A DNA stretch of 64,000 nt from Stenotrophomonas sp. 57 (GCF_030291075.1 NZ_CP127407.1:3842001-3906000), one strand, 5' to 3'; counted from the first letter of the stretch, positions 15,128 to 24,670 are shown. Translations and numbers: made by a program. The notes: generated by a model not told the origin, from the sequence alone.

Positions 15128-15928
15128 TCAGTGAGCGTCTTCCGACAGGCTCAGGTACACGATCGACAGCATCATGAAGATGAAGGCCTGCAGCGGGATC
15201 ACCAGCAGGTGGAACAGCATCCAGCCGAGGCCGAACACACCACCGGCAATGGCACCGAAGAAACCGGCACCACCCAGCACCCAGATCAGCAGGAACACGA
15301 TTTCGCCGCCGAACATGTTGCCGAACAGTCGCATCGCCAGCGAGATCGGCTTGCTCAGCCACTCGACGATGTTGAGGATCAGGTTGAACGGCATCATCCA
15401 CTTGCCGAACGGCGCCGTCAGGAATTCCTTGATGAAGCCGCCCAGGCCCTTGGACTTGAGCGCGAAGAACAGCATCAGGAAGAACACGCTGATGGCCATG
15501 CCCAGGGTGGCATTGACGTCAGCGGTCGGCACCGGCTTCCAGTAGTGCACGCCCGCCCATTCCAGCGGCTTGGCGATGAAATCGGCCGGGATCATCTTCA
15601 GCAGATTCATCAGCAGAATCCAGAAGAAGATGGTGATGGCGATCGGCGTGACCAGCTTGCTCTTGCCGTGGTAGGTGTCCTTGGCCTGGCGGTCAACGAA
15701 CTCCAGGCAGATTTCCACGAAGGCCTGCCACTTGCCCGGCACACCGGCGGTGGCCTTGCGGGTACCCAGCCAGAACGCGACCACGATCACCAGGCCCATC
15801 AGGACCGCAGTGAGGAAGGTATCGACGTGGATATGCCAGAACATCCCCTCGCCCTTGCCGACCGGTGCGGTCAGGTTCTGCAGGTGATGCTGGATGTAGC
15901 TGGTAGGGGTTAGAGCCTCGCCCGCCAT
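15128..15928 (-). CDS. atpB: F1Fo ATP synthase a subunit
   Basis: A 266-residue membrane subunit that forms the proton half-channels against the c ring. Several hydrophobic segments are present; the essential Arg is in the SLAMRLFGNMFGGE segment and the last helix ends near YLSLSEDAH. The gene follows atpI and precedes atpE in the normal order. Confidence 0.97.
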   Translation of the reverse strand: MAGEALTPTSYIQHHLQNLTAPVGKGEGMFWHIHVDTFLTAVLMGLVIVVAFWLGTRKATAGVPGKWQAFVEICLEFVDRQAKDTYHGKSKLVTPIAITIFFWILLMNLLKMIPADFIAKPLEWAGVHYWKPVPTADVNATLGMAISVFFLMLFFALKSKGLGGFIKEFLTAPFGKWMMPFNLILNIVEWLSKPISLAMRLFGNMFGGEIVFLLIWVLGGAGFFGAIAGGVFGLGWMLFHLLVIPLQAFIFMMLSIVYLSLSEDAH

Positions 15929-15958
15929 GTGTCCGGAACCTTAGTTAATTGAATTCTG

Positions 15959-16324
15959 TCAACGCCTGGCCATCGCCAGGACCTGGAACATCAAGCCGAC
16001 GGCGATACCGGCCAACAGCGCCAACGCAGGCAGCTTGAAGACCAGGAACCCCACCAGCAGGACGCCGAATACCACGACCCACTTGGCCACGATCGCAATG
16101 ATCAGGCGAGCCATCGCCGATCCTGCTGCCACCGCTCCCCCGCTCAGTGCCATCCGCGCCGCCACCCAGCCACCGGCCGAAATGGCCACACCGGACGCCA
16201 GCGCGCCGAGGGCATATTTCGGACCCACCAGCAGGAAGGCCAGGGCCAGGACAGCGACCGCGGCCAGCGGGTAGACCGCGGCGCGCAGCATCAGTCGCCG
16301 ACCCGCATCAACGGAGTTCAGCAC
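15959..16324 (-). CDS. atpI: ATP synthase subunit I (AtpI)
   Basis: A 121-residue membrane protein with four hydrophobic stretches, first in the atp operon and 30 bases ahead of atpB. Sequence conservation in this family is weak; position, size and the four-helix pattern give the call. AtpI is thought to help c-ring assembly or magnesium uptake and is not essential. A good promoter lies about 70-100 bases upstream. Confidence 0.88.
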   Translation of the reverse strand: MLNSVDAGRRLMLRAAVYPLAAVAVLALAFLLVGPKYALGALASGVAISAGGWVAARMALSGGAVAAGSAMARLIIAIVAKWVVVFGVLLVGFLVFKLPALALLAGIAVGLMFQVLAMARR

Positions 16325-16394
16325 AGGACGTCCCGCGTGGTTGCAAGTGGAGGGCTGAGGCGGCTACAGCAGGGGGGCCTCATCGAGCCGCCAA

Positions 16395-16424
16395 ATTATA
16401 GCAATGGGACAATTTGCGAGACAA
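16395..16424 (-). promoter_or_regulatory. sigma-70 promoter of the atp operon
   Basis: Read on the minus strand: -35 TTGTCT (16419-16424), an 18-base spacer, and a perfect -10 TATAAT (16395-16400). Transcription would start near 16388, giving a leader of about 64 bases before atpI. This is the best-matching housekeeping promoter I found in the window. Confidence 0.75.
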
Positions 16425-16429
16425 CCGCT

Positions 16430-16666
16430 GCCTGTTCATCCCGGGAAGCCGCAAGTTGCGGTAACGGTTACATTTTTGCGTACCACCCGGGGGACAATGA
16501 CGTCCGCGCCATGTTGCGGTGCAGTATTGAACTTTGGTCGCAGGCCGAGGAACTTTCGCCGGGTGCGCCGGTCCGATCTTTCGACCTGCCTGCAGCAACC
16601 TCGTCGACGCTTCGCCCCGCAGGTCCCACGATGGCCCCGAAGCCCGGCTCCGGGGCCATCTTTTTG
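16430..16666 (+). ncRNA. candidate small RNA ending in an orphan terminator
   Basis: This plus-strand stretch has no convincing protein gene, yet it ends in a strong terminator (16630-16665). The only plus-strand gene nearby starts after the terminator. A short untranslated transcript, or a leader attenuating the outer-membrane gene downstream, would explain it. I cannot place the promoter with confidence, so the left boundary is a guess. Confidence 0.3.
16630..16665 (+). terminator. orphan rho-independent terminator
   Basis: Ten-base perfect stem GATGGCCCCG/CGGGGCCATC (16630-16639 with 16651-16660), 11-base loop, then TTTTT. No plus-strand protein gene precedes it within the intergenic region; see the candidate small RNA. 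Confidence 0.8.
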
Positions 16667-16783
16667 CATCGTGGCGACAGCGCTGAACCGTGCACATCGC
16701 GTGGACCATACGTTCACGGATGGTGGACGCGCCTGTCCGGCACAGTGGATTTCATTCTGATGAACCACTGCAAGGACTCTTCG

Positions 16784-17602
16784 ATGCGCTCCGTTCCCAC
16801 CCTGCTCGCCCTCTCCCTGCTTGCCGCCGGCGCTTCGTTCGCCAGTGCCGCCCACGCCGCCGAAGGCGATGACCGCTTCGCCATTCGCCTGGGTGCGATG
16901 AACATCGACTCGGACAACACGCTCCGCGGCAGGACCAATGTGGCCGGCCAGGACATCGCCCTGGACCAGGACTTCAAGCTGGGGGGCAAGGAATGGGAGC
17001 CGCGCATCGACGGCATGTTCCGCATCAGCAACCGCCAGCGCCTGCTGTTCAACTACTTCAAGTACGACAAGGACCGTCGGGAGACGCTGGATCAGGGCAT
17101 TTCCTTCGGCGGTGAGAACGTACCGGCCGGCAGCTTCGTGAAGGGTGAGCTGAAGTACCAGGTGGCCAGCCTGGTCTACGACTACTCTGTCGTTGATACC
17201 GACACCTTCGACCTGGGCCTGCAGATCGGTGGTGAGTACGCCAAGGTCAGCACCAAGGGCTATGCCGACCTGGGCACCGTGTACGAAGGCCAGTTCCTCA
17301 ACGAGAAGGCCGACGGCATCGCACCTGTGGTGGGTGCGCGCATGACCTTCACCCCGTCCGAGCGCTGGATGATCACGCTGCAGGGCCAGTACCTGAACAC
17401 CCGCTGGGGCAGCTTCGATGACTACAAGGGCGACCTGAGCCGCGCCAATGCCATCGTCGATTACCGCTTCACCAAGAACTTCGGCGTGTTCGCCGGCTAC
17501 GACTGGTTCAAGCTGGACGTGGACAAGAAGGGCAGCGACGGCACCGTCGGCCTGAAGCAGGAATTCAAGGGTCCGGTGGCCGGCATCAGCTTCGTGTTCT
17601 GA
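16784..17602 (+). CDS. outer membrane beta-barrel protein
   Basis: A 272-residue exported protein: signal peptide of about 26 residues (ALSLLAAGASFASAAHA), then alternating amphipathic strands and a C-terminal aromatic residue (SFVF), the usual signal for barrel assembly. Aromatic-rich strand patterns such as YDYSVVDTDTFDLGLQIGGEY fit an 8- to 12-strand barrel. The ATG at 16784 is chosen since AAGGA lies seven bases upstream; an ATG eight codons earlier lacks this. Function is unknown; the family resembles small porin-like or adhesin-like OMPs. Confidence 0.85.
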   Translation: MRSVPTLLALSLLAAGASFASAAHAAEGDDRFAIRLGAMNIDSDNTLRGRTNVAGQDIALDQDFKLGGKEWEPRIDGMFRISNRQRLLFNYFKYDKDRRETLDQGISFGGENVPAGSFVKGELKYQVASLVYDYSVVDTDTFDLGLQIGGEYAKVSTKGYADLGTVYEGQFLNEKADGIAPVVGARMTFTPSERWMITLQGQYLNTRWGSFDDYKGDLSRANAIVDYRFTKNFGVFAGYDWFKLDVDKKGSDGTVGLKQEFKGPVAGISFVF

Positions 17603-17634
17603 TCCCCGTCCCTTCCACGGCACTCTCTCTCCTG

Positions 17635-17668
17635 ACGCGGCCTCCGGAACATCGGGGCCGCGTTTTTT
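17635..17668 (+). terminator. rho-independent terminator after the barrel gene
   Basis: Stem ACGCGGCC/GGCCGCGT (17635-17642 with 17656-17663) followed by a run of T, 32 bases after the stop codon. Confidence 0.85.
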
Positions 17669-17689
17669 GTTTGCAACGCGGAGCTCTGG

Positions 17690-17765
17690 GTAGAGTCGAC
17701 TATCGCGCGCAGCGCGGGGGTTTCGCGATCTGATGGGAGAGCAGTCGACTAACAGTCGACTCTAC
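17690..17765. repeat. SMAG/GTAG inverted repeat
   Basis: Begins GTAGAGTCGACT and ends AGTCGACTCTAC, with an internal GC-rich hairpin (CGCGCAGCGCG). A truncated extra copy of the right arm (GTCGACTCTA) follows at 17769. It occupies the gap between two convergent genes. Confidence 0.85.
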
Positions 17766-17797
17766 CCCGTCGACTCTATCCCGCCGAGGCCACGCAC

Positions 17798-17826
17798 AAA
17801 AAACCCGGCTTTCGCCGGGTTTTTCG
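17798..17826 (-). terminator. rho-independent terminator of lpd
   Basis: Stem AAACCCGGC/GCCGGGTTT with loop 17810-17813, flanked by A and T runs, so it can work on both strands. It lies 20 bases beyond the lpd stop codon. Confidence 0.85.
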
Positions 17827-17845
17827 TCTACATCACGCGGGCGCC

Positions 17846-19654
17846 TTACTTCTTCTTCGGCATGTACAGATCGGTGATCGTGCCGTCGTAGATTTCCGAG
17901 GCCATCGCCACCGATTCGCTCAGCGTCGGGTGGGCATGGATGGTGTGGCCGATGTCTTCGGCTTCGGCACCCATCTCGATGGCCAGGCCGATCTCGGCCA
18001 GCAGGTCACCGGCATGCACGCCGACGATGGCACCACCGATGATGCGGTGGGTCTCTTCGTCGAAGATCAGCTTGGTGAAGCCTTCGGTACGGCCGATGCC
18101 GATCGCGCGACCGCTGGCGGCCCACGGGAACTTGGCCACGCCCACCTTCAGGCCCTTGGCCTTGGCTTCGGTCTCGGTCACGCCCACCCAGGCGATTTCC
18201 GGGTTGGTGTAGGCCACCGACGGAATCACCCGGGCCACCCACTCCTTCTTGTGGCCAGCCGCCACTTCAGCGGCCAGCTTGCCTTCGTGCGTGGCCTTGT
18301 GGGCCAGCATCGGGTTACCGACGATGTCACCGATGGCAAAGATGTGCGGCACGTTGGTGCGCATCTGGCGGTCAACCGGGATGAAGCCACGGTCAGTGAC
18401 CTGCACGCCGGCCTTCTCGGCATCGATCTTCTTGCCGTTCGGCGAGCGGCCCACGGCCACCAGCACGCGGTCGAAGGTGCCCTGCACCAACGCGGGCGTC
18501 TGGCCTTCCTCGGCGGCTTCGAAGGTGACGGTGATGCCCTTGGCATCGGCAGTGACGCCCGAGGCCTTGGTCTTCAGGTGCACTTCGATGCCCTGCTTCT
18601 TCAGGCGGTCTGCCAGCGGCTTGACCAGGTCCTTGTCGGCACCCGGCATCAGCTGGTCCATGAACTCGACCACGGTGACCTTGCTGCCCAGCGCACCATA
18701 TACGGTGGCCATTTCCAGGCCGATGATGCCGCCGCCGACAACCAGCAGCGAGCCCGGCACTTCGGCCAGCTCCAGCGCGTCGGTGGAATCCATCACGCGC
18801 TTGTCGTCCCACGGGAAGTTCGGCAGCTTCACCGCCTGCGAACCGGCGGCGATGATGCACTTCTGGAAGCGCAGCAGCTGAGTGCTGCCGTCAGCGGCGG
18901 TGATTTCCAGCTCGTTGGCCGACACGAACCTGCCGACGCCCTGCACGCTGCGGACCTTGCGCTGCTTGGCCATGCCGGCCAGGCCCTTGGTCAGCTGGTT
19001 GACGACCTTTTCCTTGTACTGGCGCAGCTTGTCCAGAGTGATGGTCGGCTTGCCGAATTCGACGCCGAAATCACCGGCATGGGCCACTTCGTCGATCACC
19101 GCTGCAGCGTGCAGCAGGGCCTTGGACGGAATGCAGCCCACATTGAGGCAGACGCCGCCGAGGCTGGCGTAGCGCTCGACCAGCACCGTATCCAGGCCGA
19201 CGTCGGCGGCGCGGAAGGCGGCGGTATAGCCACCCGGGCCCGAGCCCAGCACGACCATTTCGCATTCGATGTCGGCCGGCTTGCCGCTGGACAGCGCCGG
19301 CTTCGGTGCCGCCGGCTCGGCAGGGGCGCGGTGCGACGGGGTCACCGGCGGCTTGCTGGCCGGGGCGGCTGCCGCCGGGGCCGGCGCAGCGGCCTTGGCC
19401 GGGGCCTCAGCGGCGCCTTCAGCGTCCAGCACCACGACCACGGCGCCTTCGGAGAGGGTGTCACCCAGCTTGACCTTGATTTCCTTGACCACGCCGGCGG
19501 CCGAGGACGGCACTTCCAGGGTGGCCTTGTCCGATTCCAGGGTCACCAGGCCCTGGTCCTTCTTCACCGTGTCGCCGACGGCGACCAACACTTCGATCAC
19601 CGGCACATCGCTGTAATCGCCGATGTCGGGAACCTTGACTTCAATCGTGGCCAT
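17846..19654 (-). CDS. lpdA: dihydrolipoyl dehydrogenase with N-terminal lipoyl domain (E3)
   Basis: A 602-residue flavoenzyme that re-oxidises the lipoyl groups of pyruvate dehydrogenase. Residues 1-80 form a lipoyl domain (lipoylated Lys43 in ESDKAT), joined by an Ala/Pro linker (about 81-125) to the FAD/NAD part, whose redox disulfide is Cys169-Cys174 in GGVCLNVGCIPSK. The extra lipoyl domain is known in E3 proteins of some Proteobacteria, including Xanthomonadaceae. The ATG at 19654 has AGGA eight bases upstream. It follows aceF by about 107 bases on the same strand; aceE is not in the window. Confidence 0.96.
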   Translation of the reverse strand: MATIEVKVPDIGDYSDVPVIEVLVAVGDTVKKDQGLVTLESDKATLEVPSSAAGVVKEIKVKLGDTLSEGAVVVVLDAEGAAEAPAKAAAPAPAAAAPASKPPVTPSHRAPAEPAAPKPALSSGKPADIECEMVVLGSGPGGYTAAFRAADVGLDTVLVERYASLGGVCLNVGCIPSKALLHAAAVIDEVAHAGDFGVEFGKPTITLDKLRQYKEKVVNQLTKGLAGMAKQRKVRSVQGVGRFVSANELEITAADGSTQLLRFQKCIIAAGSQAVKLPNFPWDDKRVMDSTDALELAEVPGSLLVVGGGIIGLEMATVYGALGSKVTVVEFMDQLMPGADKDLVKPLADRLKKQGIEVHLKTKASGVTADAKGITVTFEAAEEGQTPALVQGTFDRVLVAVGRSPNGKKIDAEKAGVQVTDRGFIPVDRQMRTNVPHIFAIGDIVGNPMLAHKATHEGKLAAEVAAGHKKEWVARVIPSVAYTNPEIAWVGVTETEAKAKGLKVGVAKFPWAASGRAIGIGRTEGFTKLIFDEETHRIIGGAIVGVHAGDLLAEIGLAIEMGAEAEDIGHTIHAHPTLSESVAMASEIYDGTITDLYMPKKK

Positions 19655-19761
19655 GGTGGTTTTCCTCGTGCCCGGCCGACGTGGCCGGCGGGCTGTCACT
19701 GCATCTGTTCACGCGGCCGCGCCAGGGGCAGCGGCCGCACGGTGGGGGGCGAAGCGGTGCC

Positions 19762-21495
19762 TTACAGCAGCACGCGGCGCATGTCGGCCAGTACCTGCGA
19801 CAGGTACGTGGTGAAGCGTGCGGCCAGAGCGCCGTCGATGACGCGGTGGTCGTAGCTCAGCGACAGCGGCAGCATCAGCTTCGGCGCGAATTCCTTGCCA
19901 TTCCAGACCGGCTGGATGGACGACTTGGAGACGCCCAGGATGGCCACTTCCGGTGCATTGACGATCGGGGTGAACGCGGTGCCACCGATGCCGCCCAGCG
20001 AGCTGATCGAGAAGCAGCCGCCGCTCATGTCGGCCGGGCCCAGCTTGCCGTCGCGTGCCTTCTTGGCCAGTTCGCCGGTTTCCTGCGCGATCTGCACCAC
20101 GCCCTTCTTGTCCACGTCGCGGATGACAGGCACGACCAGGCCGTTCGGCGTATCGGCGGCGAAGCCGATGTGGAAATACTTCTTCAGGGTCAGGTTTTCA
20201 CCACTGGCATCGAGCGAGGCGTTGAACTCCGGGAACTTCTTCAGCGCCGCGGCGCTGGCCTTGATCAGGAAGGCAAGCATGGTCAGCTTGATGCCGGCCT
20301 TCTCGTTTTCCTTGTTCAGTGCCACGCGCAGGCCTTCCAGGTCGGTGATGTCGGCCTGCTCGAACTGGGTGACGTGCGGGATCATCGCCCAGTTGCGGGC
20401 CAGGTTCGCACCCGAGATCTTCTTGATGCGCGACAGCGGCTGAACTTCGGTCTCGCCGAACTTGCTGAAGTCGACCTTCGGCCACGGCAGCAGGTTCAGG
20501 CCACCACCGGCAGCGACAGCAGCACCGCCGGCAGCCGGCACGCCACCGCTGAGTGCGGCCTTGACGAACTTCTGCACGTCACCCTTGGTGATGCGGCCGC
20601 CCTTCTCGGTGCCGCTGATCTGCAGCAGGTCCACGCCCAGCTCGCGGGCGAACACGCGCACGGCCGGGGTGGCATAGGGCACCTTGGCCGGCAGCACGCC
20701 ATCGGCGTTGAACTGCACCGGCGGGCTGGACGGGGCGCCGGCGGAGGCGATCTCGCGGGCGGCGAGCTTGTCCGGCTGCGCCGGAACGGCGACCGGCTCG
20801 ACCTTGGTGGCGGTCTCGGCAGCGGCCGGTGCGGCGGCAGCGGCCGGTGCGGCGGCAGCGGCGGCCTTGCTCGGGGCCGGCGCGGCGGCGCCTTCGGCCT
20901 CGATGATGGCAACCACGGCACCCTGCGAGAGAGTGTCGCCGACCTTGACCTTCAGCTCCTTGACCACGCCAGCAACCGAGGACGGCACTTCCATGGTGGC
21001 CTTGTCGCTTTCCAGCGTGACCAGGCCCTGGTCCTTCTTCACCGTGTCGCCCACGGCGACCAGCACCTCAATGACCGGAATGTCGGTGTAATCGCCGATG
21101 TCCGGGACCAGGGCTTCAACGGCACCGCCGCTGGCAGCCGGAGCAGCTGCGGCCGGGGCCGGCGCGCTCTGGGTAGCGGCAGCCGGGGCAGCGGCCTTGG
21201 CCGGCGCCGGCGCCGGCGCGGCAGCCGTCGGCTTGGCGGCTTCGGCTTCGCCTTCAGCCACTTCGATCAGCGCCACGACCTTGCCCTCGGACAGGCTGTC
21301 ACCGACCTTGACCTTCAGTTCCTTCACCACACCTGCGACGGAGGACGGCACCTCCATCGTGGCCTTGTCGCTTTCCAGCGTCACCAGGCCCTGGTCCTTC
21401 TTGACCGTGTCGCCAACGGCGACAAGCACCTCGATTACCGGGATATCGCTGTAGTCACCGATATCGGGGACAAGTGCTTCCTTGATTTCGGCCAT
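19762..21495 (-). CDS. aceF: pyruvate dehydrogenase dihydrolipoyl acetyltransferase (E2)
   Basis: A 577-residue core subunit of the pyruvate dehydrogenase complex. Two nearly identical lipoyl domains (about 1-80, Lys44; and about 120-200) are separated by Ala/Pro linkers, followed by a small E1/E3-binding domain (ATPAVRVFARELGVDL) and the acetyltransferase domain, with the catalytic DHRVIDGA motif near the C-terminus. The ATG at 21495 is chosen because GGAG lies eight bases upstream and the lipoyl fold starts at once. The first gene of an aceF-lpdA pair; E1 must be encoded elsewhere. Confidence 0.96.
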   Translation of the reverse strand: MAEIKEALVPDIGDYSDIPVIEVLVAVGDTVKKDQGLVTLESDKATMEVPSSVAGVVKELKVKVGDSLSEGKVVALIEVAEGEAEAAKPTAAAPAPAPAKAAAPAAATQSAPAPAAAAPAASGGAVEALVPDIGDYTDIPVIEVLVAVGDTVKKDQGLVTLESDKATMEVPSSVAGVVKELKVKVGDTLSQGAVVAIIEAEGAAAPAPSKAAAAAAPAAAAAPAAAETATKVEPVAVPAQPDKLAAREIASAGAPSSPPVQFNADGVLPAKVPYATPAVRVFARELGVDLLQISGTEKGGRITKGDVQKFVKAALSGGVPAAGGAAVAAGGGLNLLPWPKVDFSKFGETEVQPLSRIKKISGANLARNWAMIPHVTQFEQADITDLEGLRVALNKENEKAGIKLTMLAFLIKASAAALKKFPEFNASLDASGENLTLKKYFHIGFAADTPNGLVVPVIRDVDKKGVVQIAQETGELAKKARDGKLGPADMSGGCFSISSLGGIGGTAFTPIVNAPEVAILGVSKSSIQPVWNGKEFAPKLMLPLSLSYDHRVIDGALAARFTTYLSQVLADMRRVLL

Positions 21496-21662
21496 GGGGA
21501 TAACTCCGGCAATCTGGTGTAGGGAAACGTCTATTGTGCGGCCAGCGGGGGCCAGCGCCAACCGTTACAGGTGTTTTCAGTACGCACGCAGCCGGGACAC
21601 GCTGTTGCCCATGGGGTGCGGCCACGACCAGTCGGTGGCGTATTGTCCGGACGATGTCCGCT

Positions 21663-22178
21663 TCATGTCGCCAGTGCGTCGGCCACCGGCTGCCAGGCCT
21701 GGCGCAGGCGCGGCAATGACCATGCCGCATTGGCCGGGCTGGTGGAGGGCAGCGCCAGCAGCTGCGGCGCGGCGTCCAACCGTGGCAGCACCCAGCGCTG
21801 CAAGGCCTGGAATGCGGCGCCGCCATTGCAACCGATCAGCTCCAGCTCAGGAAGGGAAGCGATCAGTTCCGGCAACGCATTGGCCACTTCCGTGCCACGC
21901 ACGATGTCCGCATCCAGGCTGCCGCGTCGCTCGCAGCGGCCGATCACATCCCACAGGCCGATGCCCGCGGCGTTCAATGCCTGCAGCCGCTGTGCATACG
22001 GCAGGGCCGCATCAAACCCGCAGATATCGGCCAGCAACGGCCAGAAACGATTGCGTGGATGGGCGTAGTAGCGCTGCTCCTGCAATGACGCCGCGCCCGG
22101 CATCGAGCCCAGCAGCAGCACCCGGCAATCTGGTTTCACCTGCGCTTGCAGGCCGATGCACATCGTCGCCGCGCTCAC
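21663..22178 (-). CDS. DNA-deoxyinosine glycosylase, uracil-DNA glycosylase superfamily
   Basis: A 171-residue DNA repair enzyme predicted to remove hypoxanthine (from deaminated adenine) or uracil. Motif 1 is LLLGSMPGAASL, followed by YYAHPRNRFWPLL and GLWDVIGRCERRGSLDADI; motif 2 is LPSTSPAN. These match the HDG/family-6 branch, which lacks the polar Asp/Asn of classical UDG. I chose the GTG at 22178: GGAG sits five bases upstream and the length then equals the family; upstream ATGs would add an unconserved tail reaching into the promoter region of the next gene. It stands alone. Confidence 0.85.
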   Translation of the reverse strand: MSAATMCIGLQAQVKPDCRVLLLGSMPGAASLQEQRYYAHPRNRFWPLLADICGFDAALPYAQRLQALNAAGIGLWDVIGRCERRGSLDADIVRGTEVANALPELIASLPELELIGCNGGAAFQALQRWVLPRLDAAPQLLALPSTSPANAAWSLPRLRQAWQPVADALAT

Positions 22179-22364
22179 ATCTTCTCCAACTGAATGAATG
22201 TCACCCATCGCCGAAAACACCATGAATAGAGGCTTCCCGCGCTGCTCGCTGAACAAGGCAAACCAATTTTTAACGCGCGTCGGATTCGATTCATGTTGAG
22301 GCGACTACGGTGTGCTCGCCCCGCAACCGGGGGCCCAAAACAAGAAACATTAGGAGATACCCCC

Positions 22365-23000
22365 ATGCGCTCCATCCGTATCCTGAGTCTCGCCCTGCTG
22401 ACCTCCGCCGCGTTCGCGCCGGCCGCTTTCGCCCAGGACAGCAGCAGCACCGATACCGCTTCGGGCAAGCATTTTGCCGTTGTTGGCGGCATCTCGCTGC
22501 TGGAACCGAAGAACGACCCGATCACCGGCGTGAAGAAGACCGATGGCGGCCCGGCGCCGACCGTCAGCTTCAGCTACTACATCAACGACAACTGGGCCGT
22601 TGAACTGTGGGGCGCTGCCGACAAGTTCGAAAACAAGTTCAAGGGCCCGAACAATGCCCGCCTGGGCTCGGTCGAGCAGCAGCCGATCGCGCTGAGCGGC
22701 CAGTACCACTTCGGCCAGGCTGACAACGTGTTCCGTCCGTTCGTGGGCGTGGGCTACTACCAGTCGAGCTTCAGCAACGAGAAGCTGGGCAACGGCGCCG
22801 ACACCGACATCCGCTTCAAGGATGCCAAGGGCGTGATCGGCACCGTCGGCGTCGACATGAACATCAATTCCACCTGGTTCGCCCGTGCTGATGCCCGCTA
22901 CATGCGCGCCCGCCCGGACATCAAGGTGGGCGGCGAGAAGATCGGCGAAGCCAAGATGGATCCGTGGACCGTCGGCTTCGGCATCGGCGCCCGCTTCTGA
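22365..23000 (+). CDS. ompW: OmpW family outer membrane protein
   Basis: A 211-residue outer-membrane protein with a signal peptide (about 1-22, cleaving after AFA) and an eight-strand barrel. OmpW features seen are the N-terminal GISLLEPKN stretch, the SYYINDNWAVEL strand, the VFRPFVGVGYYQSSF strand and the C-terminal Phe. A TAGGAGAT site precedes the ATG. OmpW channels pass small hydrophobic compounds and respond to stress or iron; nothing here shows its regulation. Confidence 0.92.
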   Translation: MRSIRILSLALLTSAAFAPAAFAQDSSSTDTASGKHFAVVGGISLLEPKNDPITGVKKTDGGPAPTVSFSYYINDNWAVELWGAADKFENKFKGPNNARLGSVEQQPIALSGQYHFGQADNVFRPFVGVGYYQSSFSNEKLGNGADTDIRFKDAKGVIGTVGVDMNINSTWFARADARYMRARPDIKVGGEKIGEAKMDPWTVGFGIGARF

Positions 23001-23031
23001 TCCAGGCTGCACATGCGTCATTGATGTAACG

Positions 23032-23062
23032 CGACGGGCCCTGCGGGGCCCGTCGTCGTTTC
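23032..23062 (+). terminator. terminator-like hairpin after ompW
   Basis: Ten-base stem CGACGGGCCC/GGGCCCGTCG with a four-base loop, followed by only a short T-rich stretch. Its position 32 bases after the stop supports a terminator. Confidence 0.6.
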
Positions 23063-23081
23063 CGTCACCCGCGTTCCGCCT

Positions 23082-23170
23082 GTAGGCCCGAGCCCATGCC
23101 CGGCTGCTTTTTTGTAGAGTCGAGCTTGCCCGGCCACCCGGAAAGCAGCCGGGCATGGGCTCGGCTCTAC
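23082..23170. repeat. SMAG/GTAG inverted repeat with long arms
   Basis: Outer arms of 29 bases (23082-23110 and 23142-23170) match with two differences; the key cores are GAGCCCATGCCCGGCTGC and its complement. A second GTAGAGTCGAGC start lies inside at 23114, suggesting two overlapping repeat units. It lies just upstream of glpD. Confidence 0.85.
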
Positions 23171-23192
23171 ATAAACAGGACACGGAGGCGCA

Positions 23193-24670
23193 ATGGACGA
23201 CGTCGACCTGCTGGTGATCGGTGGCGGCATCAACGGTGCCGGCATCGCCCGTGATGCGGCCGGCCGTGGCCTGCGGGTGATCCTGTGCGAACAGCACGAC
23301 CTGGCCGCGCACACCTCCAGCGCCAGCAGCAAACTGATCCACGGCGGTCTGCGCTATCTGGAACAGGGCGAACTCGGCCTTGTGCGCAAGGCGCTCGGGG
23401 AACGCGAGGTGGTGCGCCGGCAGGCGCCGCATCTGGTCCACCCATTGCGCTTCGTACTGCCCTGGGAACCGCACCTGCGCCCGCGCTGGATGCTGCGCAT
23501 CGGGCTGTGGCTGTACGACCACCTGGGGCGGCGCAGTCCCGCCTTTCCACCCTCGCGCGGCGTCGACCTGCAGCGTGACCCGCTCGGCCACTGGCTCTCC
23601 GCCACGTCGCGCCAAGCCTTCAGCTACGCCGATGCGCAGGTCGATGACGCACGGCTGGTGGTGCTCAACGCATTGGATGCCGCCCAGCGGGGTGCACAGG
23701 TGCAGGTGGGCAGCCGCTGCATCGAACTGCGCCCCGTGCAGGGCCGTTGGCAGGCCGTGCTGGAAACCTGCGACGGCCGACGGCAGAGCGTGACTGCGCG
23801 TGCCGTGGCCAATGCCGCAGGCCCGTGGGCGGGCGGATTGCTGGAGCGGATGCAGGCGCGCAGCGGTGGCTCCGCGCTGCGCCTGGTGCAGGGCAGCCAC
23901 ATCGTACTGCGTCGGCCCTGGCCCGACGACAGTGCGTGCCTGCTGCAGCAGCCCGATGGCCGCGTGGTGTTCCTGCTGCCCTTCGCCCACGACCATCTGC
24001 TGGTCGGCACCACCGATACCGACTACCACGGCGATCCGGCGCGTTGCAGCGTGCTGCCTTCGGAGGTGACCTACCTGTGCGAGGCCGCCAACCGCTACCT
24101 GCGCGAACCGATCAGCCCCGGCGATGTGGTCTGGCAGTTCGCAGGGATTCGCCCGCTGCTGGCCGACCCGGACCCGCGTGCGGCGAAGCTGAGCCGCGAT
24201 TACCGCCTGCAGCTGCAGTCCGACCCGGCACCCGCACTGCACGTGCTGGGCGGCAAACTCACCACCTACCGGGTGCTGGCCGAGGAAGCACTGGCACGGT
24301 TGCGCCCCGCCCTGCCACAGATGGGAGCAGCGTGGACGGCCACAGGCGACCCGCTGCCCGGCAGCGACTGGGGCGATGCCGCACAGGCCTGCGTGCGCCT
24401 GCGGGCACTGGCACCGTGGTTGCCCTTGGATACCGCGCGACGCTGGGCTGCGGCCTACGGCAGCCGCAGCGCGACGCTGCTGCGGGATGTGCAGGGGCCG
24501 GAGGATCTTGGCGAGGACTTCGGTGCGGGCCTGCATGCGCGCGAGGTAGCCTTCCTGCGCGACCACGAATGGGCGCGCAGCGCCGACGACGTGCTGTGGC
24601 GACGCAGCAAGCTGGGCCTGCGGCTGGATGCTGCGCAGGTGGCACGGCTGCAGGCGTGGATGGAGCAACG

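Noticed and set aside
16404..16760. 118-codon plus-strand frame upstream of the outer-membrane gene
   Set aside because: It is arginine-rich shadow sequence that runs through a terminator and a promoter region; no ribosome site.
19540..21480. Regularly spaced near-identical DNA blocks that might suggest a repeat array
   Set aside because: They are the coding sequences of three lipoyl domains, in frame, not a CRISPR or non-coding array.
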